A DNA stretch of 9,166 bases from Ruminococcus sp. UBA3800 (GCA_002368715.1 DFEO01000082.1:1-9166); one strand, 5' to 3'; positions 1 through 6,812 are shown, counted from the stretch's first letter. The notes: a model not told the origin generated them from the letters alone. Numbers and translations: made by a program.

Positions 1-223
1 CGTCCATATCCTCAAGAATGACCAGCGCAAAGCCTCCCTTGCCGAACTCATCGAGCATTATGTCCTGACCCTTCATAGTTTCCAGGTCGCCTGGCAGGTA
101 GGACAGAATGTCATAATTGGTCCTGGTTTTCAGAAAGCCCAGAGCCGAAGGCACCAAAAGCAGGATACTGAGTATCAGTATAGGCACACGCAGCTTTACG
201 ACAGCCTTTCCGAATCCGTGCAT
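1..223 (-). CDS. MMPL/RND-family exporter, N-terminal fragment (runs off the left edge)
   Basis: Only the first 74 codons are in the window. The ATG at 223-221 follows a good ribosome binding site (AGGAAGGGG, about 4 bases upstream). The fragment has a short basic N-terminus, one hydrophobic helix at about residues 13-31, then an outward-facing stretch starting TNYDILSYLPGDLETMKGQD and continuing into DEFGKGG and ALVILED. This opening (helix 1, then TNYD..SYLP and the start of a porter-like domain) is typical of clostridial MMPL-family transporters, which are proton-driven exporters of lipids, drugs or other amphiphiles in the plasma membrane. The substrate cannot be told from this piece. It is divergent from a TetR regulator with shared operators at 326-392, which fits a regulated efflux pump. 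Family assignment is by recalled sequence pattern; the remaining domains are outside the window. Confidence 0.75.
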   Translation of the reverse strand, partial: MHGFGKAVVKLRVPILILSILLLVPSALGFLKTRTNYDILSYLPGDLETMKGQDIMLDEFGKGGFALVILEDMD

Positions 224-288
224 AAAACCCCTTCCTTTCGTTGCTGTGTTAGTGTGAAAATCATCCACAGCTTATATATCATACTATC

Positions 289-317
289 ATTATATTACAG
301 TAATATCCACAAGTCAA
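289..317 (-). promoter_or_regulatory. Sigma-A promoter for the MMPL exporter gene
   Basis: On the minus strand a -35 box TTGACT (317-312) is followed after 17 bases by a consensus -10 box TATAAT (294-289). Transcription would start near 282, giving a leader of about 60 bases before the ATG at 223. The operator palindrome at 326-338 sits 8 bases upstream of the -35 box. Confidence 0.8.
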
Positions 318-325
318 TAAAAAAA

Positions 326-338
326 TGACCATTGGTCA
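326..338. promoter_or_regulatory. TetR operator copy 1 (exporter side)
   Basis: TGACCATTGGTCA is a perfect 6-1-6 palindrome. It is flanked by an A-run on the left and a T-run on the right that extend the symmetry. It is nearly identical to the copy at 380-392 (12 of 13 bases), and both lie between a TetR-family gene and its divergent neighbour. It is inferred to be the binding site of the regulator encoded at 507-1118. Confidence 0.75.
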
Positions 339-379
339 GTTTTTTGTATACCTGCACAAAATAGCCGCATAAATAAAAA

Positions 380-392
380 TGACCGTTGGTCA
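380..392. promoter_or_regulatory. TetR operator copy 2 (regulator side)
   Basis: TGACCGTTGGTCA has the same architecture as copy 1 with one changed base, giving one mismatch in the palindrome. Centre-to-centre distance to copy 1 is 54 bases, about five helical turns, so both sites face the same side of the DNA. It ends 9 bases before the -35 box of the regulator's own promoter, suggesting autoregulation. Confidence 0.75.
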
Positions 393-401
393 CTTTTTGG
401 C

Positions 402-431
402 TTGACAACGGTGAGGGTTATATATTATAAT
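402..431 (+). promoter_or_regulatory. Consensus sigma-A promoter for the TetR-family regulator
   Basis: TTGACA (402-407) and TATAAT (426-431) are both perfect consensus hexamers, separated by 18 bases. The expected transcription start is near 438. An ATG at 453 would leave only a short leader without a ribosome binding site, which supports the later start at 507. Confidence 0.85.
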
Positions 432-506
432 GAATCAAAAGCATAAAATGAAATGCTTCAAGTGATAAGGAGCCCGTTAGGCAAGACCACAGGAGCGGTG
501 ATAAAA

Positions 507-1118
507 ATGACCAAGCTCGATTCAAACAAGAAGAAAAAAGAGGACTCGCTGCTTAATACGGCTTTCAGCCTGTTCACCCAGCAGGGTGTGAGCAAGACGT
601 CCATTTCGGAGATAGCTGCCAAAGCAGGCGTTGCAAAGGGCACGTTCTATCTCTATTTCAGGGACAAATACGATATCCGCAACAAGCTTGTTTCTCACAA
701 GAGCTCACAGCTGTTCAGAACGGCGCTGGAAAACATGAGAGCATCCGGTCAAAAGCTGGAGTTTACACAGCGGATAATCTTTTTGATAGACGATATTCTT
801 AGACAGCTTGAAAAGAACAAGGCGCTGCTGACTTTCATATCGAAGAACCTCAGCTGGGGTATCTTCAAGAGCGCACTGACCAGACCCGGCAAGAGTGACG
901 ATCTGGATTTTAGGGACATTTACGAAGCGATGATAGCGGACGCACCATACGAGCTGGACGAGCCTGAGATAATGGTGTTCATGATAATCGAGCTGATAAG
1001 CTCGACCTGCTACTCGGCTATCCTTTATAATGAGCCCGTTGCAATGGAGCAGCTAAAGCCCTATCTTTACCGCACTGTAAAAAGCATCATCGAGTCGCAT
1101 TACATCATACCGCAATAA
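507..1118 (+). CDS. TetR/AcrR-family transcriptional regulator
   Basis: A 203-residue protein, the usual size for the family. The N-terminal DNA-binding domain is clear: LLNTAFSLFTQQG (about residues 15-27) followed by the helix-turn-helix TSISEIAAKAGVAKGTFYLYF (about 31-51), with the characteristic GTFYLYF recognition-helix end. The C-terminal half is helical, diverged, and would form the ligand-binding and dimerisation domain. The frame is also open from an ATG at 453, but that codon has no ribosome binding site. The ATG at 507 has AGGAG at 491-495 and begins a basic run (KKKKED) usual before helix 1, so 507 is preferred. It is divergent from an MMPL exporter and probably represses it and itself through the two palindromes at 326-392. 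The inducer is unknown. The gene ends before the terminator at 1181-1218. Confidence 0.9.
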   Translation: MTKLDSNKKKKEDSLLNTAFSLFTQQGVSKTSISEIAAKAGVAKGTFYLYFRDKYDIRNKLVSHKSSQLFRTALENMRASGQKLEFTQRIIFLIDDILRQLEKNKALLTFISKNLSWGIFKSALTRPGKSDDLDFRDIYEAMIADAPYELDEPEIMVFMIIELISSTCYSAILYNEPVAMEQLKPYLYRTVKSIIESHYIIPQ

Positions 1119-1180
1119 AACGAGCTGCTGCAAAACTGTGTTTTTATACACCGCTTCCGATCCGCAGAGATGTAAATTTA

Positions 1181-1218
1181 AAAGAGGTACCTCACCACGA
1201 AGGGTGAAGTACCTCTTT
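1181..1218. terminator. Bidirectional intrinsic terminator between tetR and the GGDEF gene
   Basis: The left arm (1181-1196) and right arm (1203-1218) form a stem of about 15 pairs with one C/A mismatch and a 6-base loop. An A-run on the left and a T-run on the right give a U-tract on either strand. It serves the converging tetR (plus) and GGDEF (minus) transcripts. Confidence 0.85.
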
Positions 1219-1259
1219 TTGCTTGGAGCTGACTGTTCAGCGGCTCCTTTTTATATCCG

Positions 1260-2417
1260 TCAGTTTATCTTGGTCTGTTTTCTTCTTACTCTGGCAAGCG
1301 CCGCATCAGAGACCTCGCCATCTTCATAAACGTGGAAGCTCTTTTCACCGCTGTTTTTTGCATTCATAAGTGCATTCTCGGCAAGGAACCTCAGCTCGTC
1401 ATAGCTGACATTTACGTTTGCCATAGCTGCTGCTCCTGCAAAGCTTCTGAGCTCTCTGTATTTTGCGTCTGTCTTGAAAGCGTAGTCCGCATCCCTTGTA
1501 ACCATTTCAAGGATGACGTTCATATTCATATCGCTCGACATCTCGGGGATAAGCACAGCGAACTCGTCAGGGTCGGTATGTCAGAGGATAGCGCTTTTCG
1601 AGGTCTTGAAGGTGTCTTTCAGCACCTTTGCATAGGTGTTCACAGCCCTGTCAGACTCTCCTGTACCAAGCGACTGCTTGACCTGGCCAAGCCCTTCGAT
1701 ACCAAAGATCATAAGACAGCATTTCTTGTTGCCCTGAACAGCGTGCTTTATGAAGGCCTTATAGATATAAAGCTTGTTCCACATACCTGTCAGTCTGTCC
1801 TTATATATCTCCTCGTCCTTCTTGCTTATAACAAGCCTGTCGGAATAGGTTATGCCCATATGCCAGCTTATGACAAAGTTTATCATAAGACCCGACACGA
1901 ACATCATTGCATATTCGATAGTGTAGCTCAGGCCGTAGGCCACGAACCAGCTGTTTGCTGTTTCGCTTTTAAGTATGCTTCCCCAGTGGCTCTTTGATAA
2001 AAACATTCCCACGATCATACCGGCAAAGCCCAGCAGGCAGGCGCCGAAATACATCTTCCTGTTACAATAGAGCAGGCTAAGCATCGGCACAATGAAAAAT
2101 GCAAGCGTAATATTGAAGCCCGCAGCTCTCATAAAAACGATGATAGCTTCCAGCATACACAGGATGACAAATGCGGTGTTTCTCGAATCGTGCTTTGATT
2201 TTACGAGCACATAATGTATGCACGCTGCAACCAGCGAGAATGCAGTTGACAATATGCAGGCCTTATAGCTCATCGACTCGAATATCTTTAAAAACCTAAG
2301 CAGAGCACATAGAGGCCCCACCAACACCGATGCAAGTATAGCAAGTCCCAGCACTTTGTTGATTATTTTAGCATTCTGCACCAGAAAACTTTCATAGGTA
2401 TTGTTTTTGTCTTCCAT
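1260..2417 (-). pseudogene. Membrane GGDEF-domain protein, interrupted by an in-frame TGA
   Basis: The reading frame runs 385 codons from the ATG at 2417 (AGGCGG ribosome binding site 7 bases upstream) to a TAA at 1260, but codon 279 (bases 1583-1581) is TGA. Residues 1-278 contain about six hydrophobic helices (about 22-43, 50-72, 81-99, 103-117, 122-140, 157-185). A linker then leads into a GGDEF-type domain opening with DRLTGMWNKLYI (207-218). After the stop the same frame continues HTDPDEFAVLIPEM and ends with the usual tail AENALMNAKNSGEKSFHVYE. The active-site motif is therefore DPDEF rather than GGDEF. The first metal-binding Asp, normally in a D.D.FK segment, also looks lost (IFGIEGLGQVKQ). 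It was thus probably already inactive as a diguanylate cyclase, and may have acted as a receptor or scaffold before the stop arose. It is the last gene of the ABC transporter operon, 31 bases after the permease. A sequencing error at the TGA cannot be excluded. Confidence 0.8.
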
Positions 2418-2448
2418 ACAACGACCGCCTTTCTAAAACAAGTCAGTA

Positions 2449-3228
2449 TCAGGTTATGTCCTTTTTATTGAATATGCTGATAGTCAGGTTTATAAGGACA
2501 ACGATAAAGCAGGCTGAAACTATCAGGCTCCTCACAACGGGAGGACTGTCACTGGTGATAAGAGAGTCAGGCATATATTTGCTGATATCGAAATCCTTCA
2601 TAAAGCTGAAGGGTATCTTCTGGAGACCCATATTTATCAGAATATAGGACAGCTGGAGCAGCTTTGAGCCCATAAGGATAGCGATAACGGTAGCTGCGTT
2701 TTTCGATTTGAGCCCTGTCGAGAAGAACAGAACGATAGCGCTTATAGCCATAAGAAGCAGATACTTGAGCAGGAAGGACCTGATACCCCCTGCCAGACCT
2801 GTTGTGAGGTCTATCTTCGAGAAGGGCAGATAGCCAAGTGTGTTTGATATAACAGCTATTATCATAAGGATAAGGTTGTGCAGCTCGACAGCGATAAACT
2901 TTGAGATAACTGTCTGACCCTTTTTGGGCAGCTGTCCTGCAATGTTCTTGATATAGCCGTGGCCGAGGTCCGAATAGGAGAACCATACCACCGACATAAG
3001 TATGAATATACCCGTCAGCCAGCCGAGGGGCTCACTGACAAAGGACGAGAGCTTAACGGTGGAGGGCCAGTTCCCGGTGTCCTTTGTTCCCATACGCTTT
3101 GCTAGCTTGATAAGCGCCCAGCCCACGGGAGCATCGATAAAATTGAAGATGACCACCAGCAGCATCATCACCTTATAGGAGGTGGATTTGAACAGCCTGT
3201 AAATATCCATCTTAACGATATTAACCAT
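2449..3228 (-). CDS. ABC-2 type transporter permease (bacitracin/lantibiotic-exporter-like)
   Basis: A 259-residue integral membrane protein with about six hydrophobic segments: about 19-40, 67-84, 113-133, 150-172, 178-200 and 231-253. This is the standard layout of a six-helix ABC-2 permease. The frame is open further upstream, but the ATG at 3228 is the likely start: an ideal ribosome binding site, AGGAGGTG (3242-3235), lies 6 bases before it inside the end of the ATPase gene. The two genes overlap by 8 bases, implying translational coupling and assembly as one complex. The sequence gives no direct evidence of substrate. Related two-gene exporters remove peptide antibiotics such as bacitracin or lantibiotics, but many in this family are uncharacterised. 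Confidence 0.85.
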   Translation of the reverse strand: MVNIVKMDIYRLFKSTSYKVMMLLVVIFNFIDAPVGWALIKLAKRMGTKDTGNWPSTVKLSSFVSEPLGWLTGIFILMSVVWFSYSDLGHGYIKNIAGQLPKKGQTVISKFIAVELHNLILMIIAVISNTLGYLPFSKIDLTTGLAGGIRSFLLKYLLLMAISAIVLFFSTGLKSKNAATVIAILMGSKLLQLSYILINMGLQKIPFSFMKDFDISKYMPDSLITSDSPPVVRSLIVSACFIVVLINLTISIFNKKDIT

Positions 3229-4141
3229 TATGCTCACCTCCTGTAACGCTGAGATAGTAGTCTTCAAGGGAGATATCGTTTATATAGATCTCCTTGAGGG
3301 GTATATTAGCGTTAACGATGGCCTTAGCCATTTTATCACTTTCATCAAGGTGCTCATTGACACGGATACGTCCGTCGTTGTCTGTCTCGATATTCCTGAT
3401 CCCTGCCTTTTTCAGCAGAGAGATCGCCTTTTCGTTGTTGCCTGTCCGTATAGCCACAAACTGGCCACATCTCTTGTGAAGCTCGCTTGCTGTGAACTGA
3501 TCGAGCAGCCTGCCCTCGTGTATTATCCCGTAGGAATCGGCAAGCTTGCCAAGCTCATCGAGAATATGGCTCGATATCATTATCGTTATGCCCTTTTCGT
3601 CACGCAGCTTTGCAAGCGTGTGTCTTATCTCGACGATACCCTGTGGGTCAAGGCCGTTTATAGGCTCATCAAGTATTATCATCTTCGGTTCGCCAACAAG
3701 TGCCAGCCCTATACCGAGTCTCTGTTTCATTCCCAGTGAAAACGAGCCTGCGCCCTTTTTGTTATCGACATTTTCAAGTCCGACAGTCTGTAATATGTTG
3801 TCTATATATTCCTTCGAGTGGTCTACTCCCATGCCGATACATTTTATTTTCAGGTTCTCCCTTGCCGAAAGCTTGGGATAAAGCCCGGGATGCTCGATGA
3901 GCACGCCCACATTGCGAAGTTCCTTTCTCATTTCTCCGCCTGTCTTTCCAAACAGAGAATAAGTTCCGCTGGTCGCTCTTGATAGTCCGCTTATTATACG
4001 CATGATCGTTGTTTTTCCGGCGCCGTTACGACCTATAAGACCATATATCTCGCCCTCACGGATCTTGATGTTTACATCCTTGCAGGCATCCTTCTTACCG
4101 TAAGTTTTGGTAAGCGCCTGAGTTTCCATTATAAGTCCCAT
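3221..4141 (-). CDS. ABC transporter ATP-binding protein (BcrA/LanF-like)
   Basis: A 306-residue cytoplasmic ATPase that would power the neighbouring permease. Visible motifs in order: Walker A GRNGAGKTT (37-45), a Q-loop region LIEHPGLYPKLSARENL (81-97), ABC signature SLGMKQR (135-141), Walker B MIILDEP (154-160), D-loop NGLDPQG (162-168) and H-loop His192 in ISSHIL. The IEHPGLY form in place of a plain Q-loop, and the extra C-terminal 100 residues, are usual for the bacitracin/lantibiotic-resistance branch. The start at 4141 is supported by AAGGAG (4154-4149) 7 bases upstream; a second ATG four codons later has no such site. It is first in an operon with the permease and the broken GGDEF gene. 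The promoter overlaps a palindrome, so the operon is probably regulated, but no regulator gene lies next to it. Confidence 0.92.
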   Translation of the reverse strand: MGLIMETQALTKTYGKKDACKDVNIKIREGEIYGLIGRNGAGKTTIMRIISGLSRATSGTYSLFGKTGGEMRKELRNVGVLIEHPGLYPKLSARENLKIKCIGMGVDHSKEYIDNILQTVGLENVDNKKGAGSFSLGMKQRLGIGLALVGEPKMIILDEPINGLDPQGIVEIRHTLAKLRDEKGITIMISSHILDELGKLADSYGIIHEGRLLDQFTASELHKRCGQFVAIRTGNNEKAISLLKKAGIRNIETDNDGRIRVNEHLDESDKMAKAIVNANIPLKEIYINDISLEDYYLSVTGGEHNG

Positions 4142-4161
4142 GGCTCCACTCCTTTTATACG

Positions 4162-4174
4162 GGGGAAAATCCCC
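4162..4174. repeat. Inverted repeat in the ABC operon leader
   Basis: GGGGA-AAA-TCCCC is a perfect 5-3-5 inverted repeat lying between the putative start of transcription and the ribosome binding site of the ATPase gene. It could fold as a small RNA hairpin in the leader or be an operator. It has no U-tract and is not a terminator. Confidence 0.4.
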
Positions 4175-4179
4175 ATATT

Positions 4180-4194
4180 ATACAATGATTGTAT
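4180..4194. promoter_or_regulatory. Palindromic operator candidate for the ABC operon
   Basis: ATACAAT-G-ATTGTAT is a perfect 7-1-7 palindrome. It overlaps both possible -10 boxes of the ATPase promoter, the usual place for a repressor site. Further TACAAT half-sites occur at 4212-4217 and 4284-4289. The cognate protein is not identifiable from this window. Confidence 0.5.
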
Positions 4195-4216
4195 CATAAT
4201 TTCTTCATTTCTACAA
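4188..4216 (-). promoter_or_regulatory. Probable promoter of the ABC transporter operon
   Basis: On the minus strand TTGTAG (4216-4211) and TACAAT (4193-4188) are 17 bases apart. A better -10 hexamer, TATAAT (4182-4177), lies just downstream but lacks a good -35 box. Either choice overlaps the palindrome at 4180-4194. The rest of the gap up to 4345 is AT-rich and holds no other feature I can support. Confidence 0.5.
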
Positions 4217-4345
4217 TACACATTTTTAACAGAATTCTAATATACTCCTTGTGCATTATAATGTTATACACATAGCTTAACTGTACAATTAAACTCCCTG
4301 TTACTTCGAAGACAGCTGCCTGGTCAATGTTTTATCCAAAACAAA

Positions 4346-4376
4346 AGGACGCCCGAGTCTGTTAACTTGGCGTCCT
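4346..4376 (-). terminator. Intrinsic terminator downstream of gpmI
   Basis: AGGACGCC (4346-4353) pairs with GGCGTCCT (4369-4376) around a 15-base loop. On the minus strand the stem is followed by TTTTGTTTT. It lies about 20 bases after the gpmI stop codon and closes the tpiA-gpmI unit. Confidence 0.8.
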
Positions 4377-4396
4377 GTTTTGTATGTGTCTGTTTA

Positions 4397-5983
4397 TCAG
4401 ATCATCGAATCTTCCCAGCATTCCGGAGCTTCAAGTCCGAGAAGCTTTGCAACTGTCGGAGCGACGTTTGCAAGGCCGTATTTCGTGCTGTCAGCGTCGA
4501 TTATCTCGTGGCGTGTCTCCTTGTCCCAGATGATGAAAGGAACTCTGTTGAGCGAGTGAGCAGTTCTTACCTGGATCTCGCCCTTCTTGTTCTTTTCAAG
4601 CATTTCGTCAGCATTTCCGTGGTCAGCTGTTATCAGCAGTGTGCAGTTGCACTCATCACAAACCTTGATAAGTCTTGCAAGACCCAGGTCAACAGCTTCA
4701 ACACCGGTGATGGTCGCATCCATATTTCCTGTGTGGCCAACCATATCACCGTTAGGATAATTGCAGCGGATAAAGTCATATTTGCCGCTTCTGATAGCTG
4801 CGATCATATCGTCGGTTATCTCGGCCGACTTCATCCACGGTCTCTCGTCAAAAGAAACTCTGTCTGAGGGTATCTCTTTCCAGGTCTCCAGCTCCTCGTC
4901 AAATCTCTCGGAGCGGTTACCGTTCCAGAAATATGTAACGTGGCCGTACTTCTGTGTCTCTGAAACGGCATAGGAATAAAGGCCGTTTTTAGCCAGAAGC
5001 TCGGAGAGTGTGTTCTTTATCTCGGGCGGATTTACAAGATACTTCTTCGGTATCTTCAGGTCGCCGTCATACTCGAGCATACCTGCATAGATAACATCGG
5101 GAACAGTTCCTCTGTCGAAGAAGCCGAACTCGTCGCCGCCGTCAAATGCCATAGATATCTCGATAGCTCTGTCGCCTCTGAAATTGAACAGGATAACACT
5201 GTCGCCGTCCTGCATCTTTCCGACAGGCTGGCCGTCCTTTGCGATAACGAACTCGGGAAGATCCTGGTCGATAGCAGAGGTCTCGCTCCTGAGTGTCTCG
5301 ACAGCGCCAAGAGCATCGGCAAACTGTCTTGCGTCGCCGTGAACATGAGTGTTCCAGCCACGCTCGACCATGCCCCAGTCAGCCTGGTATCTGTCCATTG
5401 TTATCTTCATTCTTCCGCCGCCGGAGGCTATCTGAGCATCGAAGGTGCCGTCATTGAGAGAAGCCATGCAGTCCTCCAGCTCCTTGATATAAATGGGAGC
5501 CGAGGTAGCCGGAACATCACGTCCGTCAAGCAGGATGTGGCATCTTACCTTCTTTACGCCCTCTTCCTTGGCCTTGGCCAGCATCTTCTCCAGGTGGTGG
5601 ATGTTCGAGTGAACGTTACCGTCAGAGAGAAGCCCCAGGAAGTGGAGGGTGGAATCCTTGCTCTTTACATTGTCGATGAGCAGCTTCCATGTGTCGGAAG
5701 CGAACATCTTTCCGCTCTCGATAGACTCGTTTACAAGCTTTGCGCCCTGAGAGTATATCTGGCCGCAGCCGAGAGCATTGTGTCCTACCTCGGAGTTACC
5801 CATATCGTCATCAGTGGGCAGTCCCACAGCGTCGCCGTGAGCCTTGAGTGAGGTGTTTGGATAGGTTTTGAGCAGCATATCCAGAGTGGGTGTGTTAGCC
5901 TCTGTAACGGCATCGCCAAGACCCGTAACAGAGAAGCCTACTCCGTCCATAACTACAAGTACAACAGTTTTCTTTTTAGCCAT
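4397..5983 (-). CDS. gpmI: 2,3-bisphosphoglycerate-independent phosphoglycerate mutase
   Basis: This cytoplasmic enzyme interconverts 3- and 2-phosphoglycerate in glycolysis and gluconeogenesis, using two metal ions (usually Mn) and a phosphoserine intermediate. At 528 residues it is slightly longer than the Bacillus enzyme (about 511). Visible landmarks: MDGVG (12-16) with metal ligand Asp13; catalytic Ser64 in MGNSEVGHNALG (61-72); VHSN (124-127); LDGRDVPATSA (152-162); NFRGDRAIE (267-275); NYPNGDMVGHTGN (408-420) with Asp/His ligands; ADHGNADEM (453-461); and TAHSLNRVP (474-482). The middle domain contains KYGHVTYFWNGNRS and EIPSD, which I recall from plant-type rather than Bacillus-type enzymes. 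The start at 5983 has AAAGGA about 10 bases upstream. It follows an unknown membrane-protein gene by 55 bases and is probably co-transcribed from the tpiA promoter, though a weak internal promoter is possible. A terminator follows. Confidence 0.97.
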   Translation of the reverse strand: MAKKKTVVLVVMDGVGFSVTGLGDAVTEANTPTLDMLLKTYPNTSLKAHGDAVGLPTDDDMGNSEVGHNALGCGQIYSQGAKLVNESIESGKMFASDTWKLLIDNVKSKDSTLHFLGLLSDGNVHSNIHHLEKMLAKAKEEGVKKVRCHILLDGRDVPATSAPIYIKELEDCMASLNDGTFDAQIASGGGRMKITMDRYQADWGMVERGWNTHVHGDARQFADALGAVETLRSETSAIDQDLPEFVIAKDGQPVGKMQDGDSVILFNFRGDRAIEISMAFDGGDEFGFFDRGTVPDVIYAGMLEYDGDLKIPKKYLVNPPEIKNTLSELLAKNGLYSYAVSETQKYGHVTYFWNGNRSERFDEELETWKEIPSDRVSFDERPWMKSAEITDDMIAAIRSGKYDFIRCNYPNGDMVGHTGNMDATITGVEAVDLGLARLIKVCDECNCTLLITADHGNADEMLEKNKKGEIQVRTAHSLNRVPFIIWDKETRHEIIDADSTKYGLANVAPTVAKLLGLEAPECWEDSMI

Positions 5984-6026
5984 AACTAAAAAATCCTTTC
6001 TATTTGGCTGTGTTATAACAGCATAT

Positions 6027-6041
6027 TGACGTTTTACGTCA
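6027..6041. promoter_or_regulatory. Palindrome upstream of gpmI
   Basis: TGACGT-TTT-ACGTCA is a perfect 6-3-6 palindrome overlapping the stop codon of the upstream gene and lying 44 bases before the gpmI ATG. No U-tract follows, so it is not a terminator. On the minus strand its edge forms GTGACG, which is 18 bases from TTATAA and could be a weak promoter for gpmI. A regulatory site is possible but unproven. Confidence 0.4.
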
Positions 6042-6812
6042 CCAGTATATCACGCACAGACCTGTCCGTGAATTTATGAGGTAAGCAGGGGAGTGGTCTT
6101 TCTGCTCTTTAAAGGAATACACCGCAGCTCCGCTCATCTTCTGTCCTATGCTGTCACAGTAGGCTGCAAGCTTTGTATAAACGAAATCTCCGTCCTGACA
6201 CAGCTTGCCTTTCTGTTTTACAGCCAGCTTTTCAAGCTCCTCACGGCCCTGCTTGTCTGTTATAAACCTTATCCTTATGCTGCCAAAATCAGATCCTACG
6301 AACTTTTTCGATATATACTCCGCCTCATACCCTTTACAGGTGTCGGGAAGCTTATCGGGCATAAAGTCCAGTTCCTTCATATCTCCCTTGGCGTAGTTTC
6401 CGAGCGTATAGAGCTTTGTCAGCGTTTTATAATTGCCGGCATCCGATGCACCGACGCCTCTAAAAATGCACAGACACAGCCCTACCACTGCGATCCCTGT
6501 TATACGCACAGCCCAAGAGGCGATGCGTCTTCCTTTCTGCGGATCTTTTCGGTTCAGCAGCCACTGACCGGTCAGAAACAGCACACCAAAGCTGCTGACA
6601 GGAAGAACAAAATAGATATATGCTCCCAGTCCTATAACGGGCATAGCTATAAGTGCCGCCCCGATAAAAAGGTCAGCGGTGCGTCTCAGCGGACGCACAG
6701 GCCTCTCTTCGATATCAGAGGTGACTATCCTTATCTCATTTGCTTTTCTGACTGCGCTCTCCTTCTCGGAAACAGCCGCAGCATTGGTGTTGTCAGTAGC
6801 CACAGCGATCAC
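6039..6812 (-). CDS. Uncharacterised membrane protein between tpiA and gpmI
   Basis: I do not recognise this family. As read from a GTG at 6812 it has 257 residues. They comprise a hydrophilic, probably cytoplasmic N-terminus (1-45, rich in Ala, Glu and Arg), hydrophobic segments at about 47-71, 73-86 and 102-118, then a soluble C-terminal domain (about 120-257). That domain has four scattered Cys (residues 159, 205, 219, 253) and ends VIYW. The start is uncertain. The frame has no ATG before the first helix, and neither the GTG at 6812 nor the one at 6803 has a convincing ribosome binding site; an AAGAG at 6818-6814 would suit 6803 better. The gene is 59 bases after tpiA and 55 bases before gpmI on the same strand with no terminator between, so it is probably carried in the same transcript. 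No glycolytic role can be deduced from the sequence. Confidence 0.7.
   Translation of the reverse strand: MIAVATDNTNAAAVSEKESAVRKANEIRIVTSDIEERPVRPLRRTADLFIGAALIAMPVIGLGAYIYFVLPVSSFGVLFLTGQWLLNRKDPQKGRRIASWAVRITGIAVVGLCLCIFRGVGASDAGNYKTLTKLYTLGNYAKGDMKELDFMPDKLPDTCKGYEAEYISKKFVGSDFGSIRIRFITDKQGREELEKLAVKQKGKLCQDGDFVYTKLAAYCDSIGQKMSGAAVYSFKEQKDHSPAYLINSRTGLCVIYW

Noticed and set aside
453..506. Upstream ATG at 453 as the tetR start, adding 18 residues
   Set aside because: It lies about 15 bases from the expected transcription start and has no ribosome binding site, whereas the ATG at 507 has AGGAG upstream and gives a normal TetR N-terminus.
1581..1583. TGA in the GGDEF gene as a recoded codon (selenocysteine, or TGA read as Gly or Trp)
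   Set aside because: TGA ends other genes normally here, the aligned position is not a conserved Cys, and I see no obvious selenocysteine-type hairpin just downstream. A nonsense mutation or an error is simpler.
1332..1997. Long plus-strand open frame antisense to the GGDEF gene
   Set aside because: It lacks a ribosome binding site and a recognisable domain, and it overlaps a gene with clear family motifs on the other strand; it is a shadow frame.
1581..1997. Idea that the GGDEF gene break reflects insertion of a mobile element
   Set aside because: The frame is unchanged across the stop, with no extra bases, duplications or inverted repeats; it is a point change only.
4191..4253. A 20-codon minus-strand frame (starts MHKEYIRILL) in the ABC operon upstream region
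   Set aside because: It has no ribosome binding site before its ATG and overlaps the probable promoter; nothing supports translation.
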